From: a virus
Reading direction: 5' to 3' (one strand)
Length of the DNA stretch: 27,228 nucleotides
IMG/VR virus record: IMGVR_UViG_3300036759_000044
Coordinates: 1 to 27,228 of that record
Part shown: positions 1 to 8,858 of the stretch, in pieces
Layout: each line of letters starts with the position of its first letter
Position numbering within the stretch: position 1 is the first letter of the stretch
Program-made: the position numbers and the translations under genes
Notes under the pieces: generated by a model
Database searches by the model: none
The model's input: only the letters and a program-made list of their open reading frames with translations
What the model was told of the DNA's origin: nothing

Positions 1-1332
1 CGTATACGCCTGGGAGAACTGCTGCCATGGCCAGCGACCCAACCGGCTTACCGCCCGCTTATACGCCTGGACGTCGGGACCGTCGGCGGGGGTCGGCTGC
101 CCCGGCCAATCGGGAGCGTAAAGCGAACGGGGGAAATCGACCTTTGGCCCGGGACCCTGTTCGTATGGGTACTGCCACCATTTCGATTCGGTCAGGAGCG
201 CGATCGCCTCGGGCGTGAACGCGGGTTCCCCTGCGTTCGGTAGCCCGGCCGGGATCAGCGCCGTTCGCAGGACCTGAAAGACGTTTTTCCCGAGGTTGCC
301 CGTATCGTCGAGGCCCGACTGTCGCTGAATTCCCTCGATCCCCGAGTTCGCGACCGTATTGTCCTTCCCATGGGCGAACCCGTTCGAGTAATCCTCGTCG
401 AACTGGTTTTTCGGGGCGGGCCAGCGGCCGAGTCGACAGACGGCGATTTTGTATGCCCGGACGTCGGGACCGTCTGACGACGGTTCATAGCCGCCGCCGA
501 TATCGGGCGGGTAAAGCCAGCGCGGTTGCTGGACCGCTGGCGGGTTCGGGTTCGTCGGGTAGGGGAGTGTCCACCAGTCGGGCGCTGGATCGTCGGCGAG
601 CGTCAGGGTTTCGAGCGAATCCCAATCCGCTTTCGTCCCATGCTGCGCCATGAATATGGACAGGTTCCGCCCGATTCCCGCGTCCGTCAATAGTCCGACC
701 CATTCCTCGCCGTCGATCCGACCTCGCAACCCCGTATAGAGGCCGATCATCATGTTTAGCCGCCCGGCGGGAACCCCGACCCGCGTCCAGTAGGTCGAGC
801 AGTTCGCCGGGAGGTAATCGGCGTAATCGTTGTAATACGCCTGCGGGAACACCCCGCCGCCCGTGTCGAGGAACGAGTCGACGTCGATTTCGTAATCCCA
901 GCGTTCAGGATCGGACGGCGACCCCAGCGTCGTCAGGTGGACCGGCCCGGACCAACCGCCATCCCGAACCCCGCTCACGTACGGCCATAGCCCGGCGTTA
1001 CTGCGGGTTCCCTTCGCGCAGGCCTCGATATCGGCCATGACATGTTCAGCGCCGAGTTCGATCGCCTGCCGACCCAGCGCCAACCCGTCACGGTAGAAAA
1101 CGTCCGGGTCGGGGTTGTCATGGTCGCCGTAGGTCACCCCCCAAACGCCGGGCGACAATCCCGCAGCTCGCGCCGGTTCGAGGTTCCAGTCGTACAGGAG
1201 CGTTCCGTCGACCGCCTCGAACGAAAGCCAGCGGTAACCATGGCCGACGAGCGCTGCGAGGTCGTAAGGCGACTGCTCGTTCGTCAGTAGACCCGGCTGG
1301 GCGTACAACTCCGCATAGGTCGCCAGGGTCAC
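1..1332 (-). CDS. Modular lysin, N-terminal part (3' end continues at the other window end)
   Basis: The frame stays open from a GTG at 1332 to base 1, giving 444 codons with no stop, so the gene is cut by the window edge. The GTG shares its G with the TAG stop of the preceding fibre gene (TAGTG). Residues about 1-290 look like a TIM-barrel glycosidase-type domain, with an Asp-Ile-Glu motif in MADIEA and a later FPQAYYNDY strand. Two copies of a wall-binding-like module follow, each starting DGPDVxAYKxAVxRLGRWP (about 474-220, and from 88 off the edge). The first copy is complete and ends in TGNLGKNVFQVLRTALIP. The second is cut after QFSQAYT and resumes in frame at 27228. The whole product would be a cell-wall hydrolase of roughly 670 residues with a C-terminal CHAP domain, either an endolysin or a virion-associated lysin. 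The catalytic role of the N-terminal domain is inferred from fold-like features only. Confidence 0.85.
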   Translation of the reverse strand, partial: MTLATYAELYAQPGLLTNEQSPYDLAALVGHGYRWLSFEAVDGTLLYDWNLEPARAAGLSPGVWGVTYGDHDNPDPDVFYRDGLALGRQAIELGAEHVMADIEACAKGTRSNAGLWPYVSGVRDGGWSGPVHLTTLGSPSDPERWDYEIDVDSFLDTGGGVFPQAYYNDYADYLPANCSTYWTRVGVPAGRLNMMIGLYTGLRGRIDGEEWVGLLTDAGIGRNLSIFMAQHGTKADWDSLETLTLADDPAPDWWTLPYPTNPNPPAVQQPRWLYPPDIGGGYEPSSDGPDVRAYKIAVCRLGRWPAPKNQFDEDYSNGFAHGKDNTVANSGIEGIQRQSGLDDTGNLGKNVFQVLRTALIPAGLPNAGEPAFTPEAIALLTESKWWQYPYEQGPGPKVDFPRSLYAPDWPGQPTPADGPDVQAYKRAVSRLGRWPWQQFSQAYT

Positions 1333-2111
1333 TAGCTGACCCGCCGCGGGCGAACCCGGATGATCCGGTTCGTATAGTGATGATTCGCCTGCGACTGGAA
1401 GTAGCGCAAGCGGATATCGGTCGACGCTGCGAGGCCGGTTCCCAGAATCGTGAACCCGATTTGCGAGTTCGCAACCGCAGCGACGTAGGCAATGCTCGCA
1501 ATGCTCGTCGCGGTTCCCAGCCACAGGCCCAGGAATCCGGTCGCGTTCGCAACCGTCGAATAGACGCTCGACATAGCCTCGACGTCGTAATCGCCCGGAC
1601 GGGGGACCGTGACGAGCGGGCCAGGGGTTGCCGGGTCCAGCCATTGCCCGGTCGTCGCGCCGATCTGAACGTCGCTCGCGTCGGCGCTGGCCAGCGCGTC
1701 GCCGCCGATGAACTCCCATTTATAGGCCGACGTCGACCCGGCGTTGTACCGGAACCGCCATTGGTAGGTCGGGTTCGTGAGCGAGTCGACCAGGATATGT
1801 TCCTGCCCGTCGCTGGGCGTCGCGGGGAGCGTCGTTCCGTACGACGGCGCAGCGCCGCTGGGAGGATTCGCCCAGCGTAGGCCGGTCGCTTGCGTCGGGT
1901 CGACCGTCAGGATTTGGCCGGTCGCGCCGACCGGCAAACGAGCGACCGTGTCGGCAGCGGTCGCGGCGATGAGGTCGCCCTTAGCGTCGACGAACCAACG
2001 GCCGATCATTTGGCCGTCGAGCGCCAGCGCCAATTCCTGCATATCGACCGGAACGTCGGCGGGGTCGGCCGGTTCAGGGTACGGCAGAGCGTATGTCGGG
2101 GTCGCTCCCAT
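1332..2111 (-). CDS. Tail fibre / virion appendage protein
   Basis: This 259-residue protein has a Pro-rich start, then a GDLIAATAADTVARLPVG stretch followed by TGQILTVD. That GDLI..A.D...RLPVG pattern is common in phage fibre and appendage proteins. The rest is rich in Ala, Gly, Ser and Thr with a beta-like pattern and a basic C-terminus. The ATG at 2111 has an excellent AGGAGG six bases upstream, which fixes the start although it lies 38 bp inside the preceding small gene. It sits between the fibre-like genes and the lysin and so belongs to the adsorption end of the late operon. The receptor is unknown, and the assignment rests on position and the short motif. Confidence 0.7.
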   Translation of the reverse strand: MGATPTYALPYPEPADPADVPVDMQELALALDGQMIGRWFVDAKGDLIAATAADTVARLPVGATGQILTVDPTQATGLRWANPPSGAAPSYGTTLPATPSDGQEHILVDSLTNPTYQWRFRYNAGSTSAYKWEFIGGDALASADASDVQIGATTGQWLDPATPGPLVTVPRPGDYDVEAMSSVYSTVANATGFLGLWLGTATSIASIAYVAAVANSQIGFTILGTGLAASTDIRLRYFQSQANHHYTNRIIRVRPRRVS

Positions 2112-2313
2112 TCGAGGCCTCCTCTCGATTCGTTGCGAGTAACCGCAACTCTGCGTCGGCGATGAGTTGCGGCAATGAGTCGAGCCAGTCCCGGGCCATT
2201 CCCAACCCGTAGAGGACGACTGGCGCTTGCGGGAACTCGTTCACTGGTTCGTCGTCGTCGAGCTGAACGAGCGAAAAATCGACCTGAAACCGGAACGCGA
2301 CGAGTCGGCTCAT
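2074..2313 (-). CDS. Small hypothetical protein between fibre genes
   Basis: This 79-residue ORF starts at an ATG that overlaps the previous stop (ATGA at 2313/2310). The N-terminal half has a regular pattern (AFRFQVDFSLVQLDD), and the middle has an amphipathic helix (ARDWLDSLPQLIADAELRLL). Its last 38 bp are shared with the start of the next fibre gene, which has its own strong ribosome-binding site. I recognise no family. Its place in the tail-tip gene block suggests a small baseplate or fibre accessory protein, but this is inference from position only. Confidence 0.65.
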   Translation of the reverse strand: MSRLVAFRFQVDFSLVQLDDDEPVNEFPQAPVVLYGLGMARDWLDSLPQLIADAELRLLATNREEASNGSDPDIRSAVP

Positions 2314-3056
2314 TGGAAGTCGATCAGCCCAAGGTTTTCGAGTTGCTGCGAAACCGAACGGGCGATATCGAGGGCGTGCCCCGTGTCGGAAACGACCGGC
2401 CGACCGATGGGGGAGCGACCGAAAAACCCCAGCGCGTTCGCCTGGGCACGGATCGAATCGCTATTGGTCCGAATCTGCGGCGACTGAATCCAGCCGCCGC
2501 CATTGATATCCCCGCTCGACGAGATTCCGGTTCGGGCGGTCAGGACGCCGCCGGCGATTCCGCCGCTCCCGACGTCGAGCGACGCGCCCCCGATCGACCC
2601 GGAAACCGACAGGCTGCCCGTGAGCGCAGCGCCCCGGCAAAACAGGTCGCGGCAGCGAATGTCGGCGCTCGCGCCCATGGTCAGGTCGCCGCCGATCGAC
2701 GCGGTTCCCGAAATCGACAACGACGACCCCGACAGAGGACCGGCAGCCGATGACGTCTTGGTCACGGTTCCAACCGCCAGGACGAAATCGTCCGCAACGA
2801 CGACGTAAACCGGATAGTTGCCCGCCGCTCCCCCGAGGCCCGCGTTCGCCACCTTGGGGACCGTCAGGGCGACCCCCTCGATTTCGACGTTCAGGTAAGC
2901 GTTCGCATTCTGGCCGGAGTCGGGGAGCGCCTTGGCGACGATCAGCCGCAGCGGGGTTCCCTTGTCGAACGCCGCACGTAGAACGTTCGCCAGCGACCTA
3001 GTCGGCGGCGGGGTCGGAGCCTCAGAATTCTGGATGACGTCGAGGGCGCTACTCAT
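2310..3056 (-). CDS. Minor tail / fibre-like protein with Gly/Ser-rich repeats
   Basis: This 248-residue protein is joined to the hub gene by an ATGA overlap. Residues about 20-100 are compact and mixed alpha/beta (LRLIVAKALPDSGQNANAYL, then VVADDFVLAVGTVTKT). From about 108 to 190 it is a Gly/Ser/Ala repeat region with short alternating strands (SLSISGTASIGGDLTMGASA), typical of beta-helical tail-fibre shafts. The C-terminus (SVSQQLENLGLIDFQ) resembles the closing helix often seen in actinophage minor tail proteins of this position. It is most likely a structural part of the tail tip. The receptor and stoichiometry are unknown. Confidence 0.7.
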   Translation of the reverse strand: MSSALDVIQNSEAPTPPPTRSLANVLRAAFDKGTPLRLIVAKALPDSGQNANAYLNVEIEGVALTVPKVANAGLGGAAGNYPVYVVVADDFVLAVGTVTKTSSAAGPLSGSSLSISGTASIGGDLTMGASADIRCRDLFCRGAALTGSLSVSGSIGGASLDVGSGGIAGGVLTARTGISSSGDINGGGWIQSPQIRTNSDSIRAQANALGFFGRSPIGRPVVSDTGHALDIARSVSQQLENLGLIDFQ

Positions 3057-4690
3057 CGGGTAAGCGCCTCCCGGCGTCGCCGACCCTTACGCGCTTCCAG
3101 CCATGCCGACCGCCCGTAATAGACCCCGAACGGTCGTCGCGGCATCGGAACTTGACGCTCGCTCGACGCGGGGGTGAATACCGACCGCGTCGTTAGCTCC
3201 TGCGCCCCCTCGGGTCCGAGGTCGAGCCGGATCGCGTCGACCGTATGCAGCTCGTCGCGACCGTCGACGAACCGAACGCGGATTGTGTCGCCGGGTTCGA
3301 GCGCCGGGTTCGGCGCAGCGGTCAGGACGAGCGATCGCGTCAGGCCTAGCTTGGTTGAGAGGAGCGCTTGCGCCGCCTGCTGCGCCTGGGTCGCAGTCTG
3401 AACCGCCGACGACTGCTCGATCCTGACGACCCGCCCGAACGGACCGCCCCAGTAGGTCAGGGATGACGGGTTGTTGTCGACGACGAGCGCCGACACGGGA
3501 ACGTCGCTCGCGTCGGCCTGACCCTCGACGAGGACGCCGTTATAGATACCCGTCCGGTCTAGCGCCTCCTCAGCGTTCAGCATGACCCCTCGGTCGCCCG
3601 TGTCGATCAGCCAGACGGGAGCGGTCAGGTTCCCCGACGCCCCCGTGAAAACGAGCTGGACGGGGTTCGGCACGGTAAAGACGTAGAGGAATTCATAGTC
3701 GACCGAGGTCGCGGTAACGGGTTTCGACAGGGTGATTTGGTCGGGACCGTCGACGCTACGCAGCGTCGTCCCGGCCTGCGCCCCGGGACCCGTTACGACC
3801 ATGCCCGGGGTTAGGTCGGTCGTGTCACTGATTTTCGTCAGGACCGGCGACCCTGCGACCCCGCGAGCGTTTTTCTGGCCGCGCGTATTGACAGGACCGT
3901 TCAGGGTGATTTGCGAGGCCGAGTCGATCGTCAGGATGCGACGACCCGGCGGCAGGCCGACCCCGTAAACCGTCATCCCCGAAACGAGGTCGCTCGTTTG
4001 CGACAACCCCGTGACCCGCGGCGAGTCGTCGGTTAGCGTCCCATTCCGCGTTATCGAAATCGTCCCGGGAGCGCCGTCGAAAACATAGTTCCCGTCGGCG
4101 TCGAAATACGCCTCGCCCCCGATCGACTGCGCGAGTTTCGTCAGGGCGTCATCGCGGTTCCCCGAGTAGAACGTATCGGTAATGAAAATCGGCGGGTCGT
4201 AAATTGTGTGGTACGCGATCCCGCCGCCGAACACCCCTGATACGACCTCGGCTGCCGCCGCCGCGACCCGCTTCCCAGCGACCGCAAAGGGAGCGGTAAA
4301 CGGTTCGTCCCGAACCTGCGCCATCCGGTCGGCGAGTTCGATCGTCGCTTGGTCCTCGACCGTAAGCCACGTAACCGACTCGACCCGATAGACCCCGAGG
4401 CGGGCGTATTCGCTCGTCCCGTCAGGGAAGCGAACACCGCGACTGATAGACGCGTACCCGCCGAGGGGGAGCGCTCGCAGGTTCACCCCGAGGTCGACGC
4501 CCGCCTGCAGCGACCAGGGGACCTGTACCGACCCGTTGCGGCGGATGACCGCCGTTCGGTCGAAAGTCAGTTCGCCGCCGATGACGGGAACGTTCAGCCA
4601 ACCCGTACCCGGAAAGTAGAGGTCGACCGTCGCGACGATCGAATGCGACTGGCGCAGCGCCGCGAGGAACCGCTGGCTAACCGGCCTCAT
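3053..4690 (-). CDS. Tail hub-like minor tail protein with two inserted repeat modules
   Basis: This 545-residue protein follows the distal tail gene through an ATGA overlap. The N-terminus (SQRFLAALRQSHSIVATVDLYF) resembles actinophage minor tail proteins of the DUF5047 type, and the middle and C-terminal parts (ALEPGDTIRVRFVDGRDELHTVDAIRLDLG) look like a baseplate-hub beta domain. Residues 224-268 and 281-325 are two copies of one module that align without gaps. Both begin with SP, contain a TxDL..GM.V.G.G core and end in QITL..PV. They have a 57-residue period and look like an insertion into the hub. The protein probably links the distal tail ring to the fibres. It has no recognisable peptidase or lysozyme domain. 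Confidence 0.78.
   Translation of the reverse strand: MRPVSQRFLAALRQSHSIVATVDLYFPGTGWLNVPVIGGELTFDRTAVIRRNGSVQVPWSLQAGVDLGVNLRALPLGGYASISRGVRFPDGTSEYARLGVYRVESVTWLTVEDQATIELADRMAQVRDEPFTAPFAVAGKRVAAAAAEVVSGVFGGGIAYHTIYDPPIFITDTFYSGNRDDALTKLAQSIGGEAYFDADGNYVFDGAPGTISITRNGTLTDDSPRVTGLSQTSDLVSGMTVYGVGLPPGRRILTIDSASQITLNGPVNTRGQKNARGVAGSPVLTKISDTTDLTPGMVVTGPGAQAGTTLRSVDGPDQITLSKPVTATSVDYEFLYVFTVPNPVQLVFTGASGNLTAPVWLIDTGDRGVMLNAEEALDRTGIYNGVLVEGQADASDVPVSALVVDNNPSSLTYWGGPFGRVVRIEQSSAVQTATQAQQAAQALLSTKLGLTRSLVLTAAPNPALEPGDTIRVRFVDGRDELHTVDAIRLDLGPEGAQELTTRSVFTPASSERQVPMPRRPFGVYYGRSAWLEARKGRRRREALTR
3716..4021 (-). repeat. Two coding modules repeated inside the tail hub
   Basis: Copy one covers 3887-4021 and copy two 3716-3850 (residues 224-268 and 281-325 of the hub protein). 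They are 45-residue units with a 57-residue period that align without gaps, sharing SP...T..S.T.DL..GM.V.G.G and QITL..PV. Similar short beta modules recur in tail fibre proteins, so they may be exchangeable decoration domains. The divergence between the copies suggests an old duplication. Confidence 0.75.
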
Positions 4691-5544
4691 ACGTCGTCGG
4701 GGGGCCAGGGAACGACGTCGTAAGCGCCCGCGACCGTCGTATCGTGAACGACCGCCTCATACGTTCCCCGCGCCGCTTTCAGCGCTGCATAGGACGCGTA
4801 CCCGTTGCGAATCCCCAGGTAGGACGCCAGCGCCATCGGGATAAACAACCCCGGGTCGGGCCGGTCGACCTGAACGGCGGAAATCAGGAACCGACGCGCC
4901 TGGTTCGTCGCGAGATTTACGACCCGCTGCTCGCGCCATTCCAACGCCGTGACGTACAGGTTCCCGATGCCGTTTTCGGGTGGCGTCCGTAGCAGGATCG
5001 GAACCCCGTTCCCCAGCGCCGCCCGTGCCCGCTCGCGTTGGTCGTCGGTATCGGTTAGGAGCGATACGTCGAGTTTCGGTGCCCGGGCAATGTCGGACGT
5101 AACGATCGGCGTTCGCCGGTTCAAGACGTAGTGAACGCCCGTCGTCGCTTCATAGTCGAGTTCGTCGAGGCGTTCGTACGTCACCCGCTGCGAGTTCGAC
5201 GGAACCGCAATGTCGACGACCCAGGTATCCGAACACCCCAGCGCCGGAATCGTTATCACCTTGGTATCGGGTGGCGACTGCGCCCCCGACGCGTCGGCAA
5301 CGATCGCCGTATAGGTGAGCGGCACCCCGAGCGGCGCTTCATAATCGCGCAGGATCATCGGGTTACTAGAAAACGTCGCCGGGCTAGCACCCCGAACGTA
5401 CGCCTGCGTTCCCGACGGACCGACCCGCGACAGGAATAGCGACGTCGTCCCAGACGGAACCAGGACCGTCGCGACGACCGTGTCGAGCGGCGGGTCGAGC
5501 GCCAGCGTCAGAGTCGGTTTCGCGATCGTCGGGTTTACGCTCAT
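4687..5544 (-). CDS. Distal tail (Dit-like) minor tail protein
   Basis: This 285-residue protein lies directly after the tape measure, joined by an ATGA overlap. Residues about 10-100 look like a fibronectin type III-like fold (VPSGTTSLFLSRVGPSG, then LTYTAIVADASG). The remainder carries beta-rich and loop segments (VTYERLDELDYEATTGVHYVL, then LYVTALEWREQRVVNLATNQ) like those of actinophage distal or minor tail proteins that bind the tail end and receive the hub. The position between tape measure and hub is the usual one for Dit. The specific family is inferred from order and length. Confidence 0.75.
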   Translation of the reverse strand: MSVNPTIAKPTLTLALDPPLDTVVATVLVPSGTTSLFLSRVGPSGTQAYVRGASPATFSSNPMILRDYEAPLGVPLTYTAIVADASGAQSPPDTKVITIPALGCSDTWVVDIAVPSNSQRVTYERLDELDYEATTGVHYVLNRRTPIVTSDIARAPKLDVSLLTDTDDQRERARAALGNGVPILLRTPPENGIGNLYVTALEWREQRVVNLATNQARRFLISAVQVDRPDPGLFIPMALASYLGIRNGYASYAALKAARGTYEAVVHDTTVAGAYDVVPWPPDDV

Positions 5545-8039
5545 CGCGCGACCGATCCCGCGAGCAGCGTTCGGGCGACCCCGAGGTTCGACTGGACGAT
5601 TTCGGTTCGGACCATGCCCCGCAGCTCCTGATTCCCGAGGAAAACTCGGACCTCGACGTTCCGGTCGTCGACGATCGGCTGCAGGAGCGTCGCTGCGCCC
5701 CCGTCGCCAATGCCCGGGATCGCCGACGCGAGCGCCCGGTCGACGAGGCCCGAGTTCTGCGTGATTCCCTGGGCGATGCCAGCGACAACCTGTTTCCCGA
5801 CCTCGTCGCGCATGACCCGCGACGGAGAACTGATTTTTAGGCCCGACTTGATCGCCTTTTTCAGCGCCGCGACCAGTTTGGTAGCGGCGGCGGTTACCTG
5901 TCCGATCGACTTTTCCAGGCCCGACGCGAAACTCGATCCGAGCAGGGTCCCGGCGGTTCCGAGGTCGATCCCGAAATCCTTCATTAGCTTGTTGATCCGC
6001 GTTCGAGCGCCCTGGGCGGTCGCATGACTCGACGCTAGGTAGTTCTGCAGACTGGTTAGCGCTTTATCGAACGCCTGCTGCTGGACGTACTGGGTACCCT
6101 GCAGCGCCGCGCGTTCCTGTTCGGCTTGTTTCTGCAGCGCTGCAGCTCGAATGTCATAGGTCGCTTGGTCGTAGGCCTGCTGCGCCGCCAGTCGTTCATC
6201 GTCGGTCGACGCTGCCGCCATTTGCGACTGGGCGGCTGCTAGCGCCTGCTGGCGCTGCGCCTCAGCCCGGGCAGCTTCCATGTTCGCCAGTTCGATTTCG
6301 GCGGGGGTCTTAGCCGCCTGCTGCGACGCGCCGAACGCCTGCTGCAGATAACCGCCGAGTTGCGTCGCAGCGGTCGACAGGGGACCTCGGGCCGCGCGGA
6401 TTGCAGCGACCGCCATATTCGCTGCCGCCTGCTGCGCCTTGGGGATCGACGCGTTTATCCCGTTGGCGAACCCCTGAACCGTGTCCTGCCCGAACGAGTA
6501 AAAGACTTTCGACGGCGACCCGATCCCGAGGATTCCTTTCGCAGCGTTCATCGCGCCGTGAGCGACTTTCGACGCCGCCGACGCTGCAGCGCCGACCATG
6601 GATTCGATTCCATGGACGAACCCCAAAACGAGGTCGCGGCCAGCCGAAACCAGCCAACCGGCGGCACCGCTGAACGCGCCCTTTACGGCAGCGACGATCG
6701 CGCGAGCGGCAGCGCCCGCAGCGCCAACCCCAGCGCGGATCGCGCCGACGAGCGACGTCATGGCGCGACGGACGACCCCGACGATGGCTGCGAACCCGGA
6801 CGAAATAGCGCCACGGATCGCGCCCAGGACGGCGGTAATCGCTCCCTTTACCGCGTTCCACGCAGCGACCGTCGCCGACTTGATAGCCGCCCAGTTACGA
6901 ATAACGAGCGCCAGCGCGATCCCCAGCGGCCCGGCAATGATGGCGACGAGGAGCGGCCAGTTCGACCGAATCCAATTGAATACGGCCGTAACCGCCGACT
7001 TGATCCCGTTTACCGCAGCGACGACCGCAGCTCGAACCGCGTTCCAACCCGTGATAAGCGCCGCCTTGACGGTCGACCAGTTCCGAACGAGCAGGTAAAG
7101 ACCGACACCCAGGGCGGCGATGATCCCGATAACGATGGCAATGGGAGCGAGCAGGCCCGCCGACAACGCCGCCGATACCGCGAGCGCAGCGTTCAGGACG
7201 ACGAACGCCGCTGCCAGGGCGAACACCGCGATAACCAGCGCCTTGAACGCTGCCGGGTGTTCAGTCAGGAACTTGGTAATCGCAATGAACGCGGGGGCTA
7301 GCTGGCTAACCATTTCCCCAGCCAGGTTGCTGAACGATTCCTTTAGCTTGTTCACCTGACCCGGAAGGGTGTTCCCGACCGCTTCGGCCGATCCGCCGAA
7401 CTCGCGATTCAGTTCGGCCAGAATGATTTTCTGCGCCTTGAGAGTGTCGCCATGTTTGACCAGGGTCGCTATCTGTTCCTTCTGCGCCGCCGTGAACGAC
7501 ACCCCGACCCGCTGCAGCGCGGTAATCCCCTTGACGGGATCGTTCAGCGCCTTACCTAGCTGGATCGCTGACGTTTTCGTGTCCTGACCTAGCGCGACCG
7601 ACATATCGAGCATGGTCCGGGTCGCCTGGTTGAAAATGTCGTTCCCCTTCCCCGCCACGTTCTGGACCTTGGTAAACGTGAGCAGGAGGTTTTCGCCCGA
7701 CTGAATCGCCTCGTCATCCATCCCCGACTTGTTCATTAGCGCCGTGGCCATCCCCTCGATCTGTTTCGCCGATACCCCCGCAGCGCCGCCGGTCGACTTG
7801 AGGACCGCTTCCGTCTGAGCGCCGACCTTGGCCGCTTGGCTCATTTCGTCGATCCCCGTTTTCAGCCCGACCGCGAGCAGCGCCAACCCGCCAGCGCCAC
7901 CCGCGACGACCGCCGCTTTGCCGACGCCCTTTAGGTTCTGGCCGAACGACTTACCGCTATCGCTGGCGTCCTTGAACCCTTTTTTCAGGTCGTCGGTAAC
8001 CGCCTTGAATACGACATTGATAACGGGGGAACCGGCCAT
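5541..8039 (-). CDS. Tape measure protein
   Basis: This is the longest gene in the window, at 832 residues. The N-terminus is an Ala/Gly/Lys-rich helical region (KAVTDDLKKGFKDASDSG). About residues 265-320 and 365-385 hold long hydrophobic helices (VIAVFALAAAFVVLNAAL; PLLVAIIAGPLGIALALVI) typical of the membrane-inserting part of tape measures. A Gln/Ala-rich coiled coil spans about 590-680, and ISSPSRV and IGSPSKV motifs occur near the C-terminus. The gene follows the frameshifted tail chaperones, its invariant position. At roughly 0.15 nm per residue it would set a tail of about 125 nm, which fits a siphovirus. No lysozyme or peptidase insertion is evident. Confidence 0.95.
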   Translation of the reverse strand: MAGSPVINVVFKAVTDDLKKGFKDASDSGKSFGQNLKGVGKAAVVAGGAGGLALLAVGLKTGIDEMSQAAKVGAQTEAVLKSTGGAAGVSAKQIEGMATALMNKSGMDDEAIQSGENLLLTFTKVQNVAGKGNDIFNQATRTMLDMSVALGQDTKTSAIQLGKALNDPVKGITALQRVGVSFTAAQKEQIATLVKHGDTLKAQKIILAELNREFGGSAEAVGNTLPGQVNKLKESFSNLAGEMVSQLAPAFIAITKFLTEHPAAFKALVIAVFALAAAFVVLNAALAVSAALSAGLLAPIAIVIGIIAALGVGLYLLVRNWSTVKAALITGWNAVRAAVVAAVNGIKSAVTAVFNWIRSNWPLLVAIIAGPLGIALALVIRNWAAIKSATVAAWNAVKGAITAVLGAIRGAISSGFAAIVGVVRRAMTSLVGAIRAGVGAAGAAARAIVAAVKGAFSGAAGWLVSAGRDLVLGFVHGIESMVGAAASAASKVAHGAMNAAKGILGIGSPSKVFYSFGQDTVQGFANGINASIPKAQQAAANMAVAAIRAARGPLSTAATQLGGYLQQAFGASQQAAKTPAEIELANMEAARAEAQRQQALAAAQSQMAAASTDDERLAAQQAYDQATYDIRAAALQKQAEQERAALQGTQYVQQQAFDKALTSLQNYLASSHATAQGARTRINKLMKDFGIDLGTAGTLLGSSFASGLEKSIGQVTAAATKLVAALKKAIKSGLKISSPSRVMRDEVGKQVVAGIAQGITQNSGLVDRALASAIPGIGDGGAATLLQPIVDDRNVEVRVFLGNQELRGMVRTEIVQSNLGVARTLLAGSVAR

Positions 8040-8041
8040 CG

Positions 8042-8481
8042 TTACCGCTTCCTCTGCTGCGCCTTACGAATCGCCCGGGCCTGCGCCTTGACGTCGTTTT
8101 CCGCGAAGCGCCAAAACGCCTGATACTCGGCGGGCGTCAACTCGTCGACGTCGCGCGGCGTCATTCGCCAGTAGCGGCAGAATGCGGCGAGGTTGTCGGC
8201 GGCGACCCGTTCATAGGGTCCAGCGGCGCAGCGTCGGTCGCCCGGACCTCGATAACGACGTCGAGCATTTCTTCCCAGGCGATCGGATGACCCGCCCGGC
8301 GCAGTTTCAGCCAAGCGAGGACGGCGAACTTGTCGTCGGTGTCCTCGTCACTGATTACCTGCGTGAACGATCGGCCAAGGATCGCCTTGACCTCCTGCAG
8401 CTCGCGGGGCGTGAACCGTGGCGCTGCGACGTCCTCCTGATAAAGCGTTACCTCTGTCGGGGTTTCTAGGGCGATGGCCAT
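8042..8481 (-). CDS. Tail assembly chaperone G-T made by predicted -1 frameshift
   Basis: The T frame is open down to 8042 and lacks a good start of its own. Its useful part reads PYERVAADNLAAFCRYWRMTPRDVDELTPAEYQAFWRF, a typical T domain. It is in the -1 frame relative to G. Slippage of the Pro codon CCT preceded by C (8215-8218) would join ...PLDP to YERVAADN and give a protein of about 146 residues. No classical XXXYYYZ heptamer is visible there, so the exact slip site is uncertain, though the arrangement is universal in tailed phages. The stop lies 2 bp before the tape measure ATG. The G to G-T ratio normally controls tail assembly. Confidence 0.8.
8161..8481 (-). CDS. Tail assembly chaperone G
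   Basis: This 106-residue acidic protein lies immediately upstream of the tape measure. Its first codons overlap the end of the tail-completion gene. It contains FTPRELQEVKAILGRSF and DKFAVLAWLKLRRAGHPI, the pattern of the tail chaperone family that coats the tape measure during tube assembly. The last 15-20 residues (MNGSPPTTSPHSAATGE) are low complexity, as expected where the zero frame ends after a recoding site. A second frame is open across the same stretch and gives the longer G-T product. Confidence 0.85.
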   Translation of the reverse strand: MAIALETPTEVTLYQEDVAAPRFTPRELQEVKAILGRSFTQVISDEDTDDKFAVLAWLKLRRAGHPIAWEEMLDVVIEVRATDAAPLDPMNGSPPTTSPHSAATGE

Positions 8482-8858
8482 TGCATCCCTTCAATCGCTC
8501 GTTCAGCCGCCTGGGTGCCCGCTGCGACTAGCAGCGGTTCGGCATCCATCGCGGCCGGGTACAGGAAATTTCCGGTCGGGGAATGGGGGAACCCGCGACC
8601 GCCGAACTCGACGTACTGGGCGTAAGCGACCCCGTCGCCCATGGCGACGATCGCGCCGTCGCCCTGGTTCCGACTGAGGACCGAGGCGGCAAGTCGTCCG
8701 GTTCGGTGGGGCAGCGACGAGCGGATATGCCCGGCCGTGCGGTCGGCGACCTTCCCGAACTCGCTCGTCGCCGTCTTGTCGATCCGACCCGCGAGGATTC
8801 TGGTTCCCTCGGCGAGTTCCGCGACCCCCTCGACCCGGACCTCGACCCCGTCCGGCAT
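8466..8858 (-). CDS. Tail completion / head-tail joining protein (HK97 gp10-like)
   Basis: This 130-residue protein has the signature AHIRSSLPHRTGRLAASVLSRN followed by AYAQYVEFGGRGFPHSPTGNFLYPA. That is the classic layout of HK97 gp10-like minor proteins (a TGRL..S motif, then YA.YVE.G). Its ATG shares an A with the TAA stop of the tail tube gene (TAATG). It overlaps the following chaperone by 16 bp. Family members complete or stabilise the head-tail interface. The motif is direct, and the exact structural role is inferred. Confidence 0.82.
   Translation of the reverse strand: MPDGVEVRVEGVAELAEGTRILAGRIDKTATSEFGKVADRTAGHIRSSLPHRTGRLAASVLSRNQGDGAIVAMGDGVAYAQYVEFGGRGFPHSPTGNFLYPAAMDAEPLLVAAGTQAAERAIEGMQWPSP

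Noticed and set aside
6360-7301. Plus-strand 313-residue frame opposite the tape measure
   Set aside because: Arg/Asp-rich antisense shadow of a GC-rich repetitive gene with no plausible domain.
8550-8570. GGAAATTTCC palindrome in the tail completion gene
   Set aside because: The centre spacing differs from the operator family and it lies in a conserved coding motif.
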